Assembly (NCBI RefSeq): GCF_000001735.4
Contig: NC_003076.8
Location: 12,524,001-12,588,000 of the forward strand
Length of the DNA: 64,000 nucleotides
Direction of reading: 5' to 3'
Origin: Arabidopsis thaliana
Taxonomy: Eukaryota > Streptophyta > Magnoliopsida > Brassicales > Brassicaceae
The notes beneath the pieces were generated by a model. That model did not search any database, was not told where the DNA came from, and worked only from the letters and a program-made list of their open reading frames with translations. Each line of letters opens with the position of its first letter. Positions within the stretch are counted from its first letter, which is position 1. The position numbers and the translations under genes are program-made. Shown piece after piece: positions 1-10,824 of the stretch.

Positions 1-838
1 TAAACGGATCTCATCAAGGTCACTGAGTTGGATCAACCGCTTCTCCTCAGCGTTTTTTATGTCAAAGTTCAGAAGTTTTACCGCCCACATGGCTTTGTAC
101 TCGAGCTCAACAGGTAGGTGACATGATTTTCCATAGAGAAGATTGAAAGGAGTTGTACCAATGGGGGTCTTGAAGGCTGTCCTATAAGCCCACAATGCGT
201 CATCGAGCTTTGCAGACCAGTCTTTCCTTGTAATCCCAACAGTCTTTTCCAAAATTGTTTTTATCTCCTTGTTGGAGATCTCAACCTGTCCGCTTGTCTG
301 TGGGTTATAAGGGGTGGCGACCTTATGCTTTACTCCATGCTTCTTCAAAAGATTTTCAAAAACCTTGTTGATGAAATGCTTTCCACCATCACTTATTACA
401 ATCCTGGGAACTCCAAATTTCGGGAAGATTACGGGCTTGAACAGCTTCAGCACAACTTTTGCATCGTTGGTAGGACTGACAATAGCTTCGACCCATTTTG
501 ATACATAATCTACGGCGACCAGTATATACTTGTTACCATATGAAGATGGGAATGGACCCATAAAATCGATTCCCCATACATGAAAGATCTCAACTTCCAA
601 GATTGGGTTCTGAGGCATCTCATTTCTTCTGCTGATGTTGCTTTTCCTCTGGCATGAATCACATTTTAAAACAAATTCCTGAGCGTCCTTAAACATTGTT
701 GGCCACCAAAAGCATGCTTGCAGAATCTTTAACAGTGCCTTGAATGTCGCAAAGTGACCACCATATGCGGAGCCATGGCAATGCAGCATGATACCTTCTA
801 CTTCATCTTCTCAGACGCATCTCCTGTAGATCTTATCT
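1..838 (-). pseudogene. Athila integrase, partial, one in-frame stop
   Basis: The minus-strand frame continues straight from RNase H and stays open to the window edge after one TGA at 811-813. It encodes the zinc-finger end (KCDSCQRKS near 640-670) and the catalytic core. The core shows an aspartate in the [11 protein letters not shown] block (about 545-575), a second in VISDGGKHF (about 375-400) and the glutamate in [10 protein letters not shown] (about 265-295), so the DDE triad is present. The C-terminal part has the Athila-like [19 protein letters not shown] block (about 60-120). The enzyme joins element cDNA to host DNA. The copy is cut at its C-terminus by the start of the window. Confidence 0.9.
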
Positions 839-2341
839 TTACAGAGAGTGTAAATATAAGGCTCGTCCCAGTAGTAATTGTATGTCTCTAAAAAACTTCT
901 TCCTTTCATAATTGATCAGGTTGGGAGGCTCTACTCCGCATGGCAAGTAATTGACGTGATCAGCATACCATGGAGATCTTCCTTCAACAGCGTTCAGTTG
1001 GCGAAACTCTTTCCCGTTGTAGCTCCCACCAAAGAATTCTACAACCATGAGTTGCTCTTCTGGCATTGAGTCGTCTATCTGAATAGGTTCTTCAATTTTC
1101 ATCCTTGACAGATGGTCAGCTGCACCATTTTCAATGCCTTTCTTGTCTACAATTTCCATGTCAAACTCTTGCACCAGAAGTATCCATCTCAACAGTCTTG
1201 GTTTAGTATCCTTCTTGGCATACAGGTGCCTCAAAGCTGCATGGTCTGTATAGACAGTGACCTTGGATCCAACCAAATAGCGTCTGAACTTCTCAAATGC
1301 GAATACAACAGCTAGAAGCTCCTTCTCAGTTGTTGCATATCTTCCTTGAGCTTCATCCAACGTCCGACTGGCGTAATATATGACGTGAAGCTTCTTGTCT
1401 ATTTTCTGGCCTAGAACAGCTCTTATGGTGTAATCCGATGCATCACACATAATCTCAAACGGATAGTCCAAATTAGGAGCTCGAACAACAGGAGCAAATA
1501 CCAAAGCTTCCTTGATGGTGTGAAAGGATTTGAGGCAGTCCTCATCAAATTCAAACTTGGTCTCCTTGCACAATAGTCTGGTTAACGGCCTGGCTATCTT
1601 GGAGAAGTCCTTAATAAACCTCCTATAGAACCCAGCATGACCAAGAAAACTTCTGATATCTTTGACCGTTTTTGGTGGTTGCAACTGCATCATCACTTCA
1701 ATTTTTCCCTTGTCAACCTCTATACCCTTCTCTGATATCTCGTGACCCAACACTATGCCTTCCTTCACCATGAAATGACACTTTTCCCAATTGAGAACAA
1801 GATTTGTCTCTTCACACCTGGTCAATACCCTACCAAGATTCAACAAACATGAGGAGAAAGAGGGGCCACAGACTGAAAAATCGTCCATGAAGACCTCCAC
1901 CATCTCCTAGATTAAATCTGAAAATATAAAGGTCATACACCTCTGAAATATTGTAGGGGCGTTGCATAAACCAAATAGCATTCTCTTATAAGCAAAAGTT
2001 CCATAAGGACAGGTGAAAGTGGTTTTCTCTTGATCATTAGGGTGAATTGGTATTGGAAAGGAACCACTATATCCATCAAGAAAGCAATAGTATGGGTGAT
2101 TAGCCAAGCGTTCAAGCATTTGATCAATGAATGGTAAAGGAAAATGATCTTTCCTAGATGCAGCATTTAGCTTTCTATAATCAATACACATTCTATGCCC
2201 AGTTATAGTTCTAGTCGGGATCAATTCATCATTTTCATTTTTAACAACAGTCATTCCGCCCTTTTTAGGGATGCAATACACTCGAGAAACCCAAGTACTA
2301 TTAGAGATAGGGTAGATGACACCAGCATCAAGCAGTTTCAA
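839..2341 (-). pseudogene. Athila reverse transcriptase and RNase H, one in-frame stop
   Basis: This is one continuous minus-strand frame interrupted by a single TAG at 1904-1906, immediately before the catalytic FMDDFSVCG block. The N-terminal part carries the RT fingers and palm: HRMCIDYRKLN (near 2165-2200), FLDGYSG (near 2065-2090) and FGLCNAPTIFQRC. The FMDD active site follows at about 1880-1892. The thumb and connection ([12 protein letters not shown]) lead to RNase H with MCDASDY (about 1430-1455), ELLAVV (about 1310-1330) and YTDHAAL (about 1230-1255), and the region ends at [10 protein letters not shown]. Both enzymes act together in element replication. Upstream, a frameshift in an A-rich run near 2350-2360 separates it from the protease region. 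Confidence 0.93.
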
Positions 2342-2474
2342 AATTTCTTTTTTTGCACTACTTCTTTCAAGTTAGGATTTAACCTCCTTTGTGGTTCAAT
2401 GCTAGAATAGGATTTGTTTTCAAGATGGATCATATGCTTTGATAACTAGGTGAAATTCCCTTAATGTCAGATAA

Positions 2475-3500
2475 TTAATAACTAATTGCTCTCCTATACT
2501 TTCTAAGTTCAGATAATAGCAGGTTCACTTCATCATCATTTAACTCAGCATTAATGATCACGGGGTAAGTAGAATTTGGACCAAGGAATGCGTACCTTAG
2601 ACCTTTAGGAAGTGGTTTGAGATCGACCTTCGGTGCCTTGAGTTTTGACCAGTCATCTGAAGTTGGAATGATCAGCTCTCCAGAGCTGCTGATTATCGAG
2701 GTTGAGTGATTGGTCGAGTATGTTCTCGAGTGAGCAGGTTGAACTTGTGTTGACCCTTCTTCACTCATTACCATTACCTCTGTTACTGGTCCATTCAATA
2801 CCTCAAAGGGTTCTGATTCTTCCATCGCTTTATGTGAGTCTAACAACTTCTGGTATCCCAAAGTTTCCAAGTGCAGAAACCCATCTTCACCACTTTTGGT
2901 TAAAGCACTGTTAAGGTGATCTTCTTCTGCAAGCTCTTCTAGTAACTCATCAGCTAACTGATCCATTTCTTCGATCCAAAAGAGTTGTCCTTCTATGGTA
3001 GGCTTCTTCATTGCATCTTTGACGTCGAAGGTCATCTTAAAATCTATATCAAGGTTTAAATCGATCTTCCCTTTCTTGACATCAATCATAGCTCCTGTAG
3101 TTGCTAAGAAAGGTCTTCCCAAAATTAATGGGTCTTTGGGCTCTTCATCCATCTCTAGGACTACATCAGTGGGTATCTCTACATCTCCAATCCTGATTGG
3201 TAGGTTTTCAAGTAAACCATGAGAGATCCTTACTGACCTGTCAGCTTGGATAAGGGATATGTTGCAGGATTTGCATTGAGTGAACCCCAATCTTTTGGCA
3301 ACAGAGAGCGGTATGAGACTGACTGATGCTCCTAAATCACATAGGCGTCTGTTGAAAGCCAATGGACCTAAAGAGCATGGTAGAGTGAATGAACCAGGAT
3401 CACTAAGCTCCTTAGGAACGATCTTCTTCTGTATGATAGCACTGCATTCGTGATTCAATACTACCATCCCTTGCACTTCTTGAATTCTCTCCACGATCAA
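2475..3500 (-). pseudogene. Athila gag-pol protease region
   Basis: An open frame of 341 residues contains the retropepsin-type motif CDLGASVSLIP, where the usual D-S/T-G is D-L-G-A-S as in Athila relatives. It is followed by LILGRPFLATTGAMIDV, the typical flap and second half of the pepsin-like fold. The C-terminal 150 residues form the linker into RT (LKPLPKGLRYAFLG, then the NLLLSELRKYRRAI block). A stop (TAA, 2472-2474) falls where a functional element would read on into RT. In the linker, copies of the element's ACTCGA word are read in the frame that gives Ser-Arg and Ser-Thr pairs (about 2705-2745). This differs from the frame used in the 3727-3808 repeat. Confidence 0.85.
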
Positions 3501-3726
3501 GTCTTTCAGAAACTTGTGGGAATCTGGGATTAGCGCTAGAGCGTCAACAAGAGGTATCTACAACTCAACCTCCTTGATGTTCTTGGCAAACATAGCTCTA
3601 TACTTATCTGCAAATGCTTTCTTGTGACGGCAAGGAAATGGAATCTGGAGTTTGTAAGGAGAAGGAACAAAGACCTTTTCTTTGTTTTTGACAGCAACTA
3701 GTTTCGAAGATGTTATTGGGAAGGGT

Positions 3727-3808
3727 GGTCGAGTAACATGATCGAGTGGCTGCTCGAGTGACTGGTCGAGTGGCTGCTCGAGTGACTGGTCGAGTGGCTG
3801 CTCGAGTT
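3727..3808 (-). repeat. 24-bp tandem repeat in Athila gag-pol, encodes LEQPLDQS units
   Basis: On the minus strand, CTCGAGCAGCC alternates with ACTCGACCAGTC to give a period of 24 bp, about three units. The translated repeat is LEQPLDQS. The same CTCGAG/ACTCGACC words recur in the LTR, where they are noncoding, and elsewhere in the element. Confidence 0.85.
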
Positions 3809-3986
3809 CCTTGTCAGCTTGATCTTTACTGAGACTGAAATCCTCCCCATCTTGATCTACACTGTCCTCAGTGACTGTCTTAGGTTCCTCTCTTGAGGGA
3901 AGTGCTTTTCCACTGCGCAGAGTGATAGCATGAGCATATTCTTTTGGATTCTGAATTGCTTTTCCTGGAAGTTGGCTTATCTGTTT

Positions 3987-5350
3987 TTAAGCGGAAGTAG
4001 ATGCAGAATTTCCCTCCAAGTATCTGACTTTAGAATTCAGTGTCTCCATTTTGACATTTAGATCATTGTACCTACGGTCCAGCTTATTGTGTAACTCAGA
4101 TATCTTTTTCGCAATCTCCATGGAGCCAAATGCTTGTCCTTGGAGCAGCTGTTGTAGCATTTGTTTCATATCAACGTCGGGAGCAGCATGACCTTGGTGT
4201 TGCTGAGGTGCAAACCCAAGTGGTACTTGCTGCTGGTAGTTCCCCTGAAATTGCTGCTTAAGAACAAAACCTTGATTGTAAGAAACAAAAGGTTTGTTCT
4301 GACCTTGTTGTTGCTGTTGAGGATACACTTGATCTTGAGGATTAGCAACGTTGGTGCTGCGGTAAGAGAGGTGGGGGTTGTTAGTCTTGAAGTTGTTGTA
4401 CCCTTTGTAGCCACCTTGATTGTTGATGTAGCTAACTTCTTCTAACTGATTTCCCTCCCCATCTTGGACTTGATACTGCTCGTCATCAACAAGGAAGTGC
4501 ACATGCTTCTGCTGGGTGAGAAGAATGATGTCCAGCTTGTCATTCAGCAATTTGATCTCTTTCTTGTGTTTGTCATCCGAGTCAGCTGTTCCTCTGATGG
4601 TCTTGTCGCAGTCCTCGTTGTAATTACCATCTGACTGAGCTAGGTTCTCAACCAATTTCCAGCCTTCTTCAACATTTTTGTTCTGGAAATTCCCATTGCT
4701 GGCGGTATCTAGAAGCATTCTGATCCGTGGTAAAACTTATCTGTAAAGAGTGCTGAGCAGAGAGGCTTTCTTGAAGCCATGATGAGGGCATTGGTTGGTG
4801 TAACCCTTGAAACGCTCCCATGCTTCACAAAAGCTTTCACCAGTCTTCTGTGAAAAACCAGAAATCTCATTTATGAGTCTTGCAGTTCTGGCATTGGAAA
4901 AGAACTTTGCCAGAAAAGCCTTCTTGCAATCATCCCAAGTGGTGTTTGAGTCATGGGACAGATTCTTTTCCCTGATGTGTGCTTTGTCGCCCAAGGAGAA
5001 TGGAAACAACCGGAGCTTGAATCCGTCTTCACTGACACTATTGATTTTTGGTAGGTTGCAGAGCCTATCAAATTCATCCAAGTGGTCGAGTGGATCCTCC
5101 ATTGGCAAACCATAAAATTTGTTTCCCTCAATCATCGGGATGAGACCATTAATCTTGAAGTTGTTGTTCTGGATAGCAGGAGGCGCAATCCTTTCCTCTG
5201 ACGGTGGTCCTGTGGTGCATCTCCAGCACCAATGTTAGCAGGGCCATTATGTTGATTTTGTTTGTCAGCGTCTTCGAGTGGTTGCTGGGTAAAAGGTTGA
5301 CTATGTTTCTCCTTTCTCTGATTTCGCGAGCGATGCGGTCGATGTTATCG
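3987..5350 (-). pseudogene. Athila gag, one in-frame stop and a 5' frameshift
   Basis: The core runs from [19 protein letters not shown] to [17 protein letters not shown], the Retrotrans_gag domain of Athila elements (about 4790-5130). A single in-frame TAA at 4737-4739 splits it from the C-terminal part, which begins [11 protein letters not shown]. That part is rich in glutamine and asparagine (about 4140-4440) and ends in a short coiled-coil-like stretch (about 3990-4130). Upstream of 5135 the frame is open back to about 5215. After a one-base shift, a typical Athila gag start with IDRIAREIRERR lies near 5320-5345. Gag packages element RNA into virus-like particles. No zinc knuckle is visible, as is normal for this lineage. 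Confidence 0.88.
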
Positions 5351-5518
5351 TTGAAAAGGAGGTTCTGGTTGCCTGTTGATCAAGTTTACATACAGAAGAG
5401 GTGTACCGGATCAAGAAGACAACAAGAAAAACACACAGTTAGTAACCGAAATGAAAATTGAAAAAGAACTTGATCTAAGCAAGTCTGAAATCTCAAATGA
5501 ACAAACCAACACCCAATT

Positions 5519-5531
5519 GGCAACGACGCCA
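5519..5531 (-). other. Primer binding site, tRNA-Asp type
   Basis: On the minus strand TGGCGTCGTTGCC follows the LTR end after three bases. It matches the Athila consensus complementary to the 3' end of tRNA-Asp, with one difference (GTC where GCC is usual). Confidence 0.85.
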
Positions 5532-5534
5532 AAT

Positions 5535-7276
5535 TGATAATAGGTTTTTAGTCTATTATCCTAAAACACCAATCATGTCGTTGTAGTATTTTAGGTTGTC
5601 AATCCAAATGGGTGTGATGCTAGCAATCAAGATGTAATCAGAGTTCAAAGAGTCAAGCCAAACAATAACAGGTTTTGGGGTGTTCTAGCAGTCCTAAGTG
5701 AACATGCGGGAAACAGAAAATTAAGCAGAATAGAAAAGCACTCTACCAACACAGCTTGTTGCCAACCACTGGGTGTGGTCGAGTGATAGGGCGAGTAACA
5801 GACAGAAAATGTAACAAGGATACTCGACTGCACAGTCTGTTTCCAGACAACTGGGTGGTCGAGTATTAGGTCGAGTAACAGGCAAAAATAGCAAAAACTA
5901 AGCAACAGGAAACACAATGCAGTAAACAATAGAGAGTAAACAAAGAAATCAATTAGATGAGAAATTACCAAGGATGGAGTAATTAAGTAGTTTTGTTTCC
6001 TCAGTTTATAAGTGATTGACATGCTCAATAAATTATCCCTAGACAACAAGTTCGATAACCAAATCTAAGTGCCACCGCAACATAGGCCCTCAAGTTAAAC
6101 AAGTCCCAGACTCAATCACCATTGACGAGAGCTAACCTAACAGGCATTACGAATCAACAAGTTAAAGCCAAAACGCTCGCTGCAACCAATACGTTGGTAC
6201 AAAGCCATGAATCTCTGGAATTAGTGGTTCAGACATTTCATTGAACACCTTTTGGGCGTGGAAATGTCTGAACTTAAATTTCAGTTGATCAGAAAGCAAT
6301 AGGCATTAAGAACAACTAATCCAGAAGGGATCTATAAATCAAACTCAACCACCTAGCATACTGAGAATTTTAAACTACTCTAACCATCCTCACAAACCTA
6401 GTCACTACTCAGGCATCATTGCAGAGAACATAAACGATGAAAAGAATAAAAACATGATAGCAACAGAGTAATTGCAGGATGATAACAGGATGAACAACTT
6501 AGTAAATAAAATCAAAAGCAAATACTGAATACTGAATAGATTAAGAGAAATCCGGATTACAAAAACGTCAACAACACAGTGTCGAAAATGTAAAATACAT
6601 GCTACTTATAGCAAAATATTCCGAAACCCTAATACTCAAAACGACACAGTATTGGGACGGATTAAGAATGGCACTCGACCTAGGTGGTCGAGTGAATGGT
6701 CGAGTGATAAGCTAGAGTCTTATTTTCTTCATTGTGCTCGAGTGTCTGGTTGAGTGCGGAATGGAGAAGACTCTGAAGCTGGCACTCGAGTATGAAGTCG
6801 AGTGATGGATATGGTTGTACTCGGCTTGGTGGTAGAGTGGTCGGTCGAGTGTGTGATGATGGTGAGACTCGGCCGTGCAATCGGGTGGGTGGTCGAGTGA
6901 AGGTGATGGAGGTATTCAACCCAATCGAGTGATGGTCAGGTGGTGGAGATGATGATACTCGACCACGAGGTCGAGTGGTTGTGTGAAGTGGTGAGGCCTT
7001 CTACTCGACCAGGGGGTCGAGTGGTTTGTTGAAGTTGCGAAGCCATCTACTCGACCAGGGGGTCGTGTGGTTTGATATCATCAGGTCCGCTTCCTCCAAT
7101 TAGCTTGCCAACAGCTCTAAATCACATGAAAACAACATAAATATGCAACATGCATGCAAAACTATCCTAATCATGCAAAATGATGAAAATGATGAGAAAT
7201 GGTATAAAACAGTGGTGATATGATGCTAAAGTGATAACAAATGGATGCTCAAAACATGTAAAATGCACACTTATCA
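5535..7276 (-). repeat. Athila 5' LTR, 1742 bp
   Basis: The LTR has perfect inverted ends (TGATAA at 5535, TTATCA at 7271-7276) and abuts the primer binding site. Its U3-side third (about 6660-7070) is packed with TCGAGT/ACTCGA words and small hairpins. The 5645-6049 minus-strand open frame inside it is hydrophobic and not conserved-looking, so I do not call it a gene. Confidence 0.9.
6673..7068. repeat. Cluster of ACTCGACC...GGTCGAGT hairpins in the LTR
   Basis: Four inverted repeats share the same 8-bp stem with loops of 4-5 bases: 6673-6693 (loop TAGGT), 6957-6976 (loop ACGA), 7003-7022 (loop AGGG) and 7049-7068 (loop AGGG, one stem mismatch). Between them lie at least eight further half-sites. 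Confidence 0.85.
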
Positions 7277-7802
7277 TCAAGAAGAAGCGGATGTGGAATT
7301 TTATCCATGAGTGAAAGTGATTGCGTTGATGCTGAGCAATGGCAACCAATAATATATATATATATATATATGTTAGAACTGATATGTAAGGAGAATAGGG
7401 TACATAGGTAGGTCTAAAAGGTGTTGCGTAAGTAAACACAGTAGCATTAAAGGATGCAGGTGAAATAGGGCGAACAAGTGGGTTATGTCATTGTGTATTG
7501 TCTGGTTGCGTATAAATTTAAGTGAAAGGTCAGTGGTAACATCACAAATGTTGATGATAGTCAGTGAAGCCAATTAAAATCAGATGTGAGGTGCAAAGAC
7601 AATAAGAAGCTGGAGTAAATGTCACAACAGTTGAAGCAAAGATTTAAACATTACAACAAGGTTAACAAGTGCGTAAGGTCGTTAACCAAACAACTAACAG
7701 AGCAACATGAACATAACGCTAAACCAATAAAGGAAACACAGGCAGCAGCGGCTATCAATGCCACACCCAGTACCAAGACATGCAGGAATATCATCATATC
7801 TC
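7277..7802. other. Stretch without a recognisable gene
   Basis: Unassigned sequence holding a (TA)n run at about 7350-7371. The plus-strand frame at 7619-7840 has no recognisable domain and overlaps the F-box remnant, so it is not called. Confidence 0.5.
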
Positions 7803-8320
7803 CTAAGTGTTACTATGAGACCGAATTTTCACCGGCCTAATTTGAAGAATGTGCCGGAAAACAGTGCTACGAATAGCATCTGATTCACGAAATGAACCAG
7901 TAAAAGTCACAAAGCTGTCAATGGTGTGTAGTGCGTCCGGGTAAAAACCAAGACAAACCTGTAGCAAGGCTCGGACAAAAGAAGCTTGAGGGGGATAGTG
8001 TCCAATGGAGGATAATAGATGGAGACCGTCTTCTGCACGACCAATTTTTACGGTCAGTCTAATGCTTTCAAGGTAAACAGCAGTTGGATTGTTAGCTTGT
8101 AAACATTTCAGGAAACAAGACCGGTACAGAGAACCATCGTTTATAAGCTCGACATTTGTAATGAAGGGCTGCAGACTAACATATCTTAGGACAATAGGGT
8201 GGGATGCAAGAGAGTGATAGAACTTGGAAGCCATAAGCATACCACCGAGATATTAAAAGGAATTCTCACCAACACGTTAGACTATATCAAGAGCAATGTT
8301 GATGTCAAGAGTTTCCATTA
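7803..8320 (-). pseudogene. F-box-like protein remnant (At2g35280-like family)
   Basis: Translated on the minus strand from about 8320, the sequence reads like an F-box N-terminus of a small Brassicaceae family. An LDINIALDIV-RVGENSF block leads into KFYHSLASHPIVLRYVSLQ. Then comes FLKCLQANNPTAVYLESIRL with GLHLLSSIGH, the Sel1-like half found in that family. Stops interrupt the F-box part (TAA near 8275 and another near 8256), while the rest (7803-8240) is open. Intact members would be SCF ubiquitin-ligase adaptors. It lies about 300 bp beyond the ULP-like module in the same orientation. It could be a host gene captured by the element or an unrelated neighbour. The family assignment is from memory of the motif pattern. 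Confidence 0.6.
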
Positions 8321-8627
8321 GTAAAGAATAACAATTTGTTGAAGCCCTTGAAACTTAAATAGGCAAAACAATGAAAAGGGGGGGGGGGTTGATTGGTTGT
8401 AATCAAAGTAAATGCAAAAGTGGATGAGCAAATATGAAAAATAAATGTCGAGGAATAAAGGTTGAATAAGAAGAGGGGTTTTGCTTAAACATCATTATAG
8501 AGAATATAGGGACACACGCAAGGTAAAGTTATAACTACAGAAGTAAATTGTAATGAACAAGTTCGTGAAAACATAATGTAAGTGAGGTGCATGCGCAAAT
8601 GCTTAAGAATGGAAAACAAATAATCTC
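8321..8627. other. Spacer between the F-box remnant and the ULP-like module
   Basis: No gene is seen. A G10 homopolymer lies at about 8380-8390. Confidence 0.5.
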
Positions 8628-9262
8628 TTATATGGGAGATACATAAGTTGAATAAAGGGCAATGGCATATTGAAGTCTAAGATTGTTAACCTGTGGAACG
8701 GTGAGTTTGCACAGCGGTGTCGAAAGCTGATGAGATTGGAGTTCAATAAATTTGATAGCCAGGAGGCCACAATCACCACCGCGTAGATTCTGAGCCAGGC
8801 TAGGAATTCTTAAGAACGAAAAGCCACTAGCAAGCCAGCCAGAGAGAACATCGACACAAACAGAGCAAAGTAAAGCAGGCAACATTTGAGCAATATGCGT
8901 CATGTAGGAGACAACTTTTCTAGATGAAGTCAAGTCTTGGAATGGGTCAAGGATGTCAATATGACCTTTGGGAGTATCAATGGCTAAGGCAACCTATTGT
9001 TTCTTGCCCCAGTTCGTACGCAGATAGACAATGTCAACATCTTTAAGCCACTCCAACATAGAACGCCTACCGTCAACAACACCACGAACATATGCAACCA
9101 GTATGGAGTGCCATTGATACGTTAAACAATCACTATGTTAGATAAAACTCATAAACTTATCGCTCATATTGGAGGTGAACAATGAGTCAAGGACAGTTAC
9201 ACGACTGTTGGCAAGGAAAGCCCCATGTTTTTGCCAAACAAAGTCAACGAGGCAAGCCATGT
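8628..9262 (-). pseudogene. ULP1-like (C48) cysteine protease module, inactivated
   Basis: Minus-strand translation gives the C-terminal catalytic domain of transposon-borne ULP-like proteins. It starts with a VDFVWQKHGAFLANSRVTVLD block (about 9180-9255), followed by VYLRTNWGKK and VALAIDT (about 8985-9040), ILDPFQ, then LRGGDCGLLAIKFIE (about 8740-8785) with the catalytic cysteine, ending NLRLQYAIALYSTYV. The normal His-Trp pair after WGKK is here Gln followed by a TAG stop, so the catalytic histidine is lost. A second stop (TAA) lies near 9143. Active relatives cleave SUMO or related modifiers. Here the module lies downstream of the DUF1985 region in the same orientation and may be the 3' end of one long gene. 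Confidence 0.8.
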
Positions 9263-9451
9263 GCTGAAATTATGTGACTGAGCACTTAGTTTAAATGGAG
9301 TTGTTGTTTGTTAAGAAATTAAAATGTAATTGGTAAGAAAAAGAAAGAATATTGCGGCTTACACAAGTCAGCAAAGAAAGAAGAAGGGTATGGCTGGCCA
9401 TTGATAGTGAATTCCCTACATATGGAATTGCAATAGTAAGAAAAAGTAATG

Positions 9452-10635
9452 TTAAGCAGTTAAAAATAGAAAACCCAAAGAAAGTTGCATTGGCACATCA
9501 AACTTGTTCTGATGTTTACAGAGTTTATCCCTAAACATGTCAACCACATCATTGTTAGGCGTAGCAAATGTAATGAGAATATTGTTCGCATTGCTTGAGG
9601 ATTCTGGTTTGAGACAAGGTTTTGTGCTGCGCAGATTATTTGCGGGGCCAACAAACTCTGATTGTTGTGGAGGAGACGGATGACGGCGCGTAGACCGGCG
9701 TGTTTTAACTGAAGTCACAGGAATTAACTTGCAATTTGATGGATGGCGTTTAGGCATAGACGATGAAGCGATGGCAGGCGGGGGAACAACAACGGGAGTA
9801 TCAACAGTTGTAGGTTGAGTAACAAGTAAGGGCTCCAAACTAAAAGGAGGCACATGGGTAGGCAACTGAGACTGTGAACCAGAAGTCTGGCTTCTGTATT
9901 TGTCAGCCTCAACCAGCAAAGAGGAACAACAAGTTTTTTTCTGCTGTACATTTACAAACGTTATGGGGAACGAAAGAGTACAAGTGTAGAATGTGCACAA
10001 CACAAGTATTAACTGATATTAAAATCAAACCTGAGTCAGTGGAACCGGACTGATTGACGGGAAAGGAAAAAGAGGAGGAGCATGGCTACCAGTTACTGAA
10101 GGAGAGGATGCCTACAAAAGTGAAGATAATAAAACGATGGCAGAGGGAAAAAGGCAAACAATTTGCAGGCAAAATCTGGCTTTACCTGAGGAGGCGTAAC
10201 ATTAGTGTCAAAAAGCTTAGTACCTGAGAATGTACACTTCAGAGGAGACACAGTGTAGTGTTTTCCTTTAACAAGGGAGTTGACAGTGTGCAGGGAATCT
10301 AGCGCAGGATCAGAGACAGCTGATTGTTTACCATTAAAGGCTGAGCATCTCTTGTTGTTTGCTGAACGCGCAGAGTACGACTCCGTAGACAGTCCAGCAC
10401 CTGCAGAACGTGTCACCCGACAAGGAATAACTGAACTTGGAGGAGAAACTGCAAGAAGGGTATTCACAAATGCGTGGACACCAACTGTATTCTGATTATT
10501 CTGCTGAAGGAGTTGCCGAACCTCGTCAAATATTGATGCCTTGAAACTTTTTTGTCGTTTATCAATATTGGTGCCAACATTAGAAGGAGTGTTGACTGAA
10601 GAAACGTGAGAAGGTCGGTTATTAGTTTGCATCAT
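9452..10635 (-). pseudogene. Low-complexity linker between DUF1985 and ULP modules
   Basis: Two minus-strand open stretches (10635-10093 and 10003-9452) encode Ser/Pro/Thr-rich sequence without a recognisable fold. The first ends near a possible donor (CCTCAG then GTAAAG, about 10186). The second ends in DMFRDKLCKHQNKFDV, the kind of short helical segment that precedes the protease domain in DUF1985-ULP proteins. Their position and orientation suggest exons of the same gene. Exact splice sites are not certain. Confidence 0.5.
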
Positions 10636-10824
10636 GTGTTGAGGACCAGAAATGGAAGTTGAGGAGTTAGTAGATCGAGATTTACGCTTCCGAGAAGAGT
10701 TGAGAGACGGTAGAGAAGCATCACCTACAGGCCAAAAAGATTTTGTGAATCGAAAAGATGACCCAATAAGACTCTCTAAATGCTTAACCTTTGGGTCGCA
10801 CGATGCGGATACCCCAAGTGCAGT

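Larger units (their letters stand above)
1..7276 (-). mobile_element. Athila-type Ty3/gypsy LTR retrotransposon, 5' part
   Basis: Read on the minus strand, the order is LTR (7276-5535), primer binding site, gag, protease, reverse transcriptase, RNase H and integrase, with integrase cut by the window edge. The gag and integrase sequences are of the Athila type. The LTR begins TGATAA and ends TTATCA, a perfect 6-bp terminal inversion. The gag and pol frames are largely continuous, with single in-frame stops at 4737-4739, 2472-2474, 1904-1906 and 811-813 and a probable frameshift near 2350-2360. The copy is therefore dead but not old. The second LTR and any env-like region lie outside the window, so the target duplication cannot be tested. 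The right flank after the LTR is TCAAG (7277-7281). Confidence 0.93.

Noticed and set aside
5645..6049. A 134-residue hydrophobic minus-strand frame inside the Athila LTR
   Set aside because: It lies wholly in the LTR, has low-complexity hydrophobic content and no recognisable domain.
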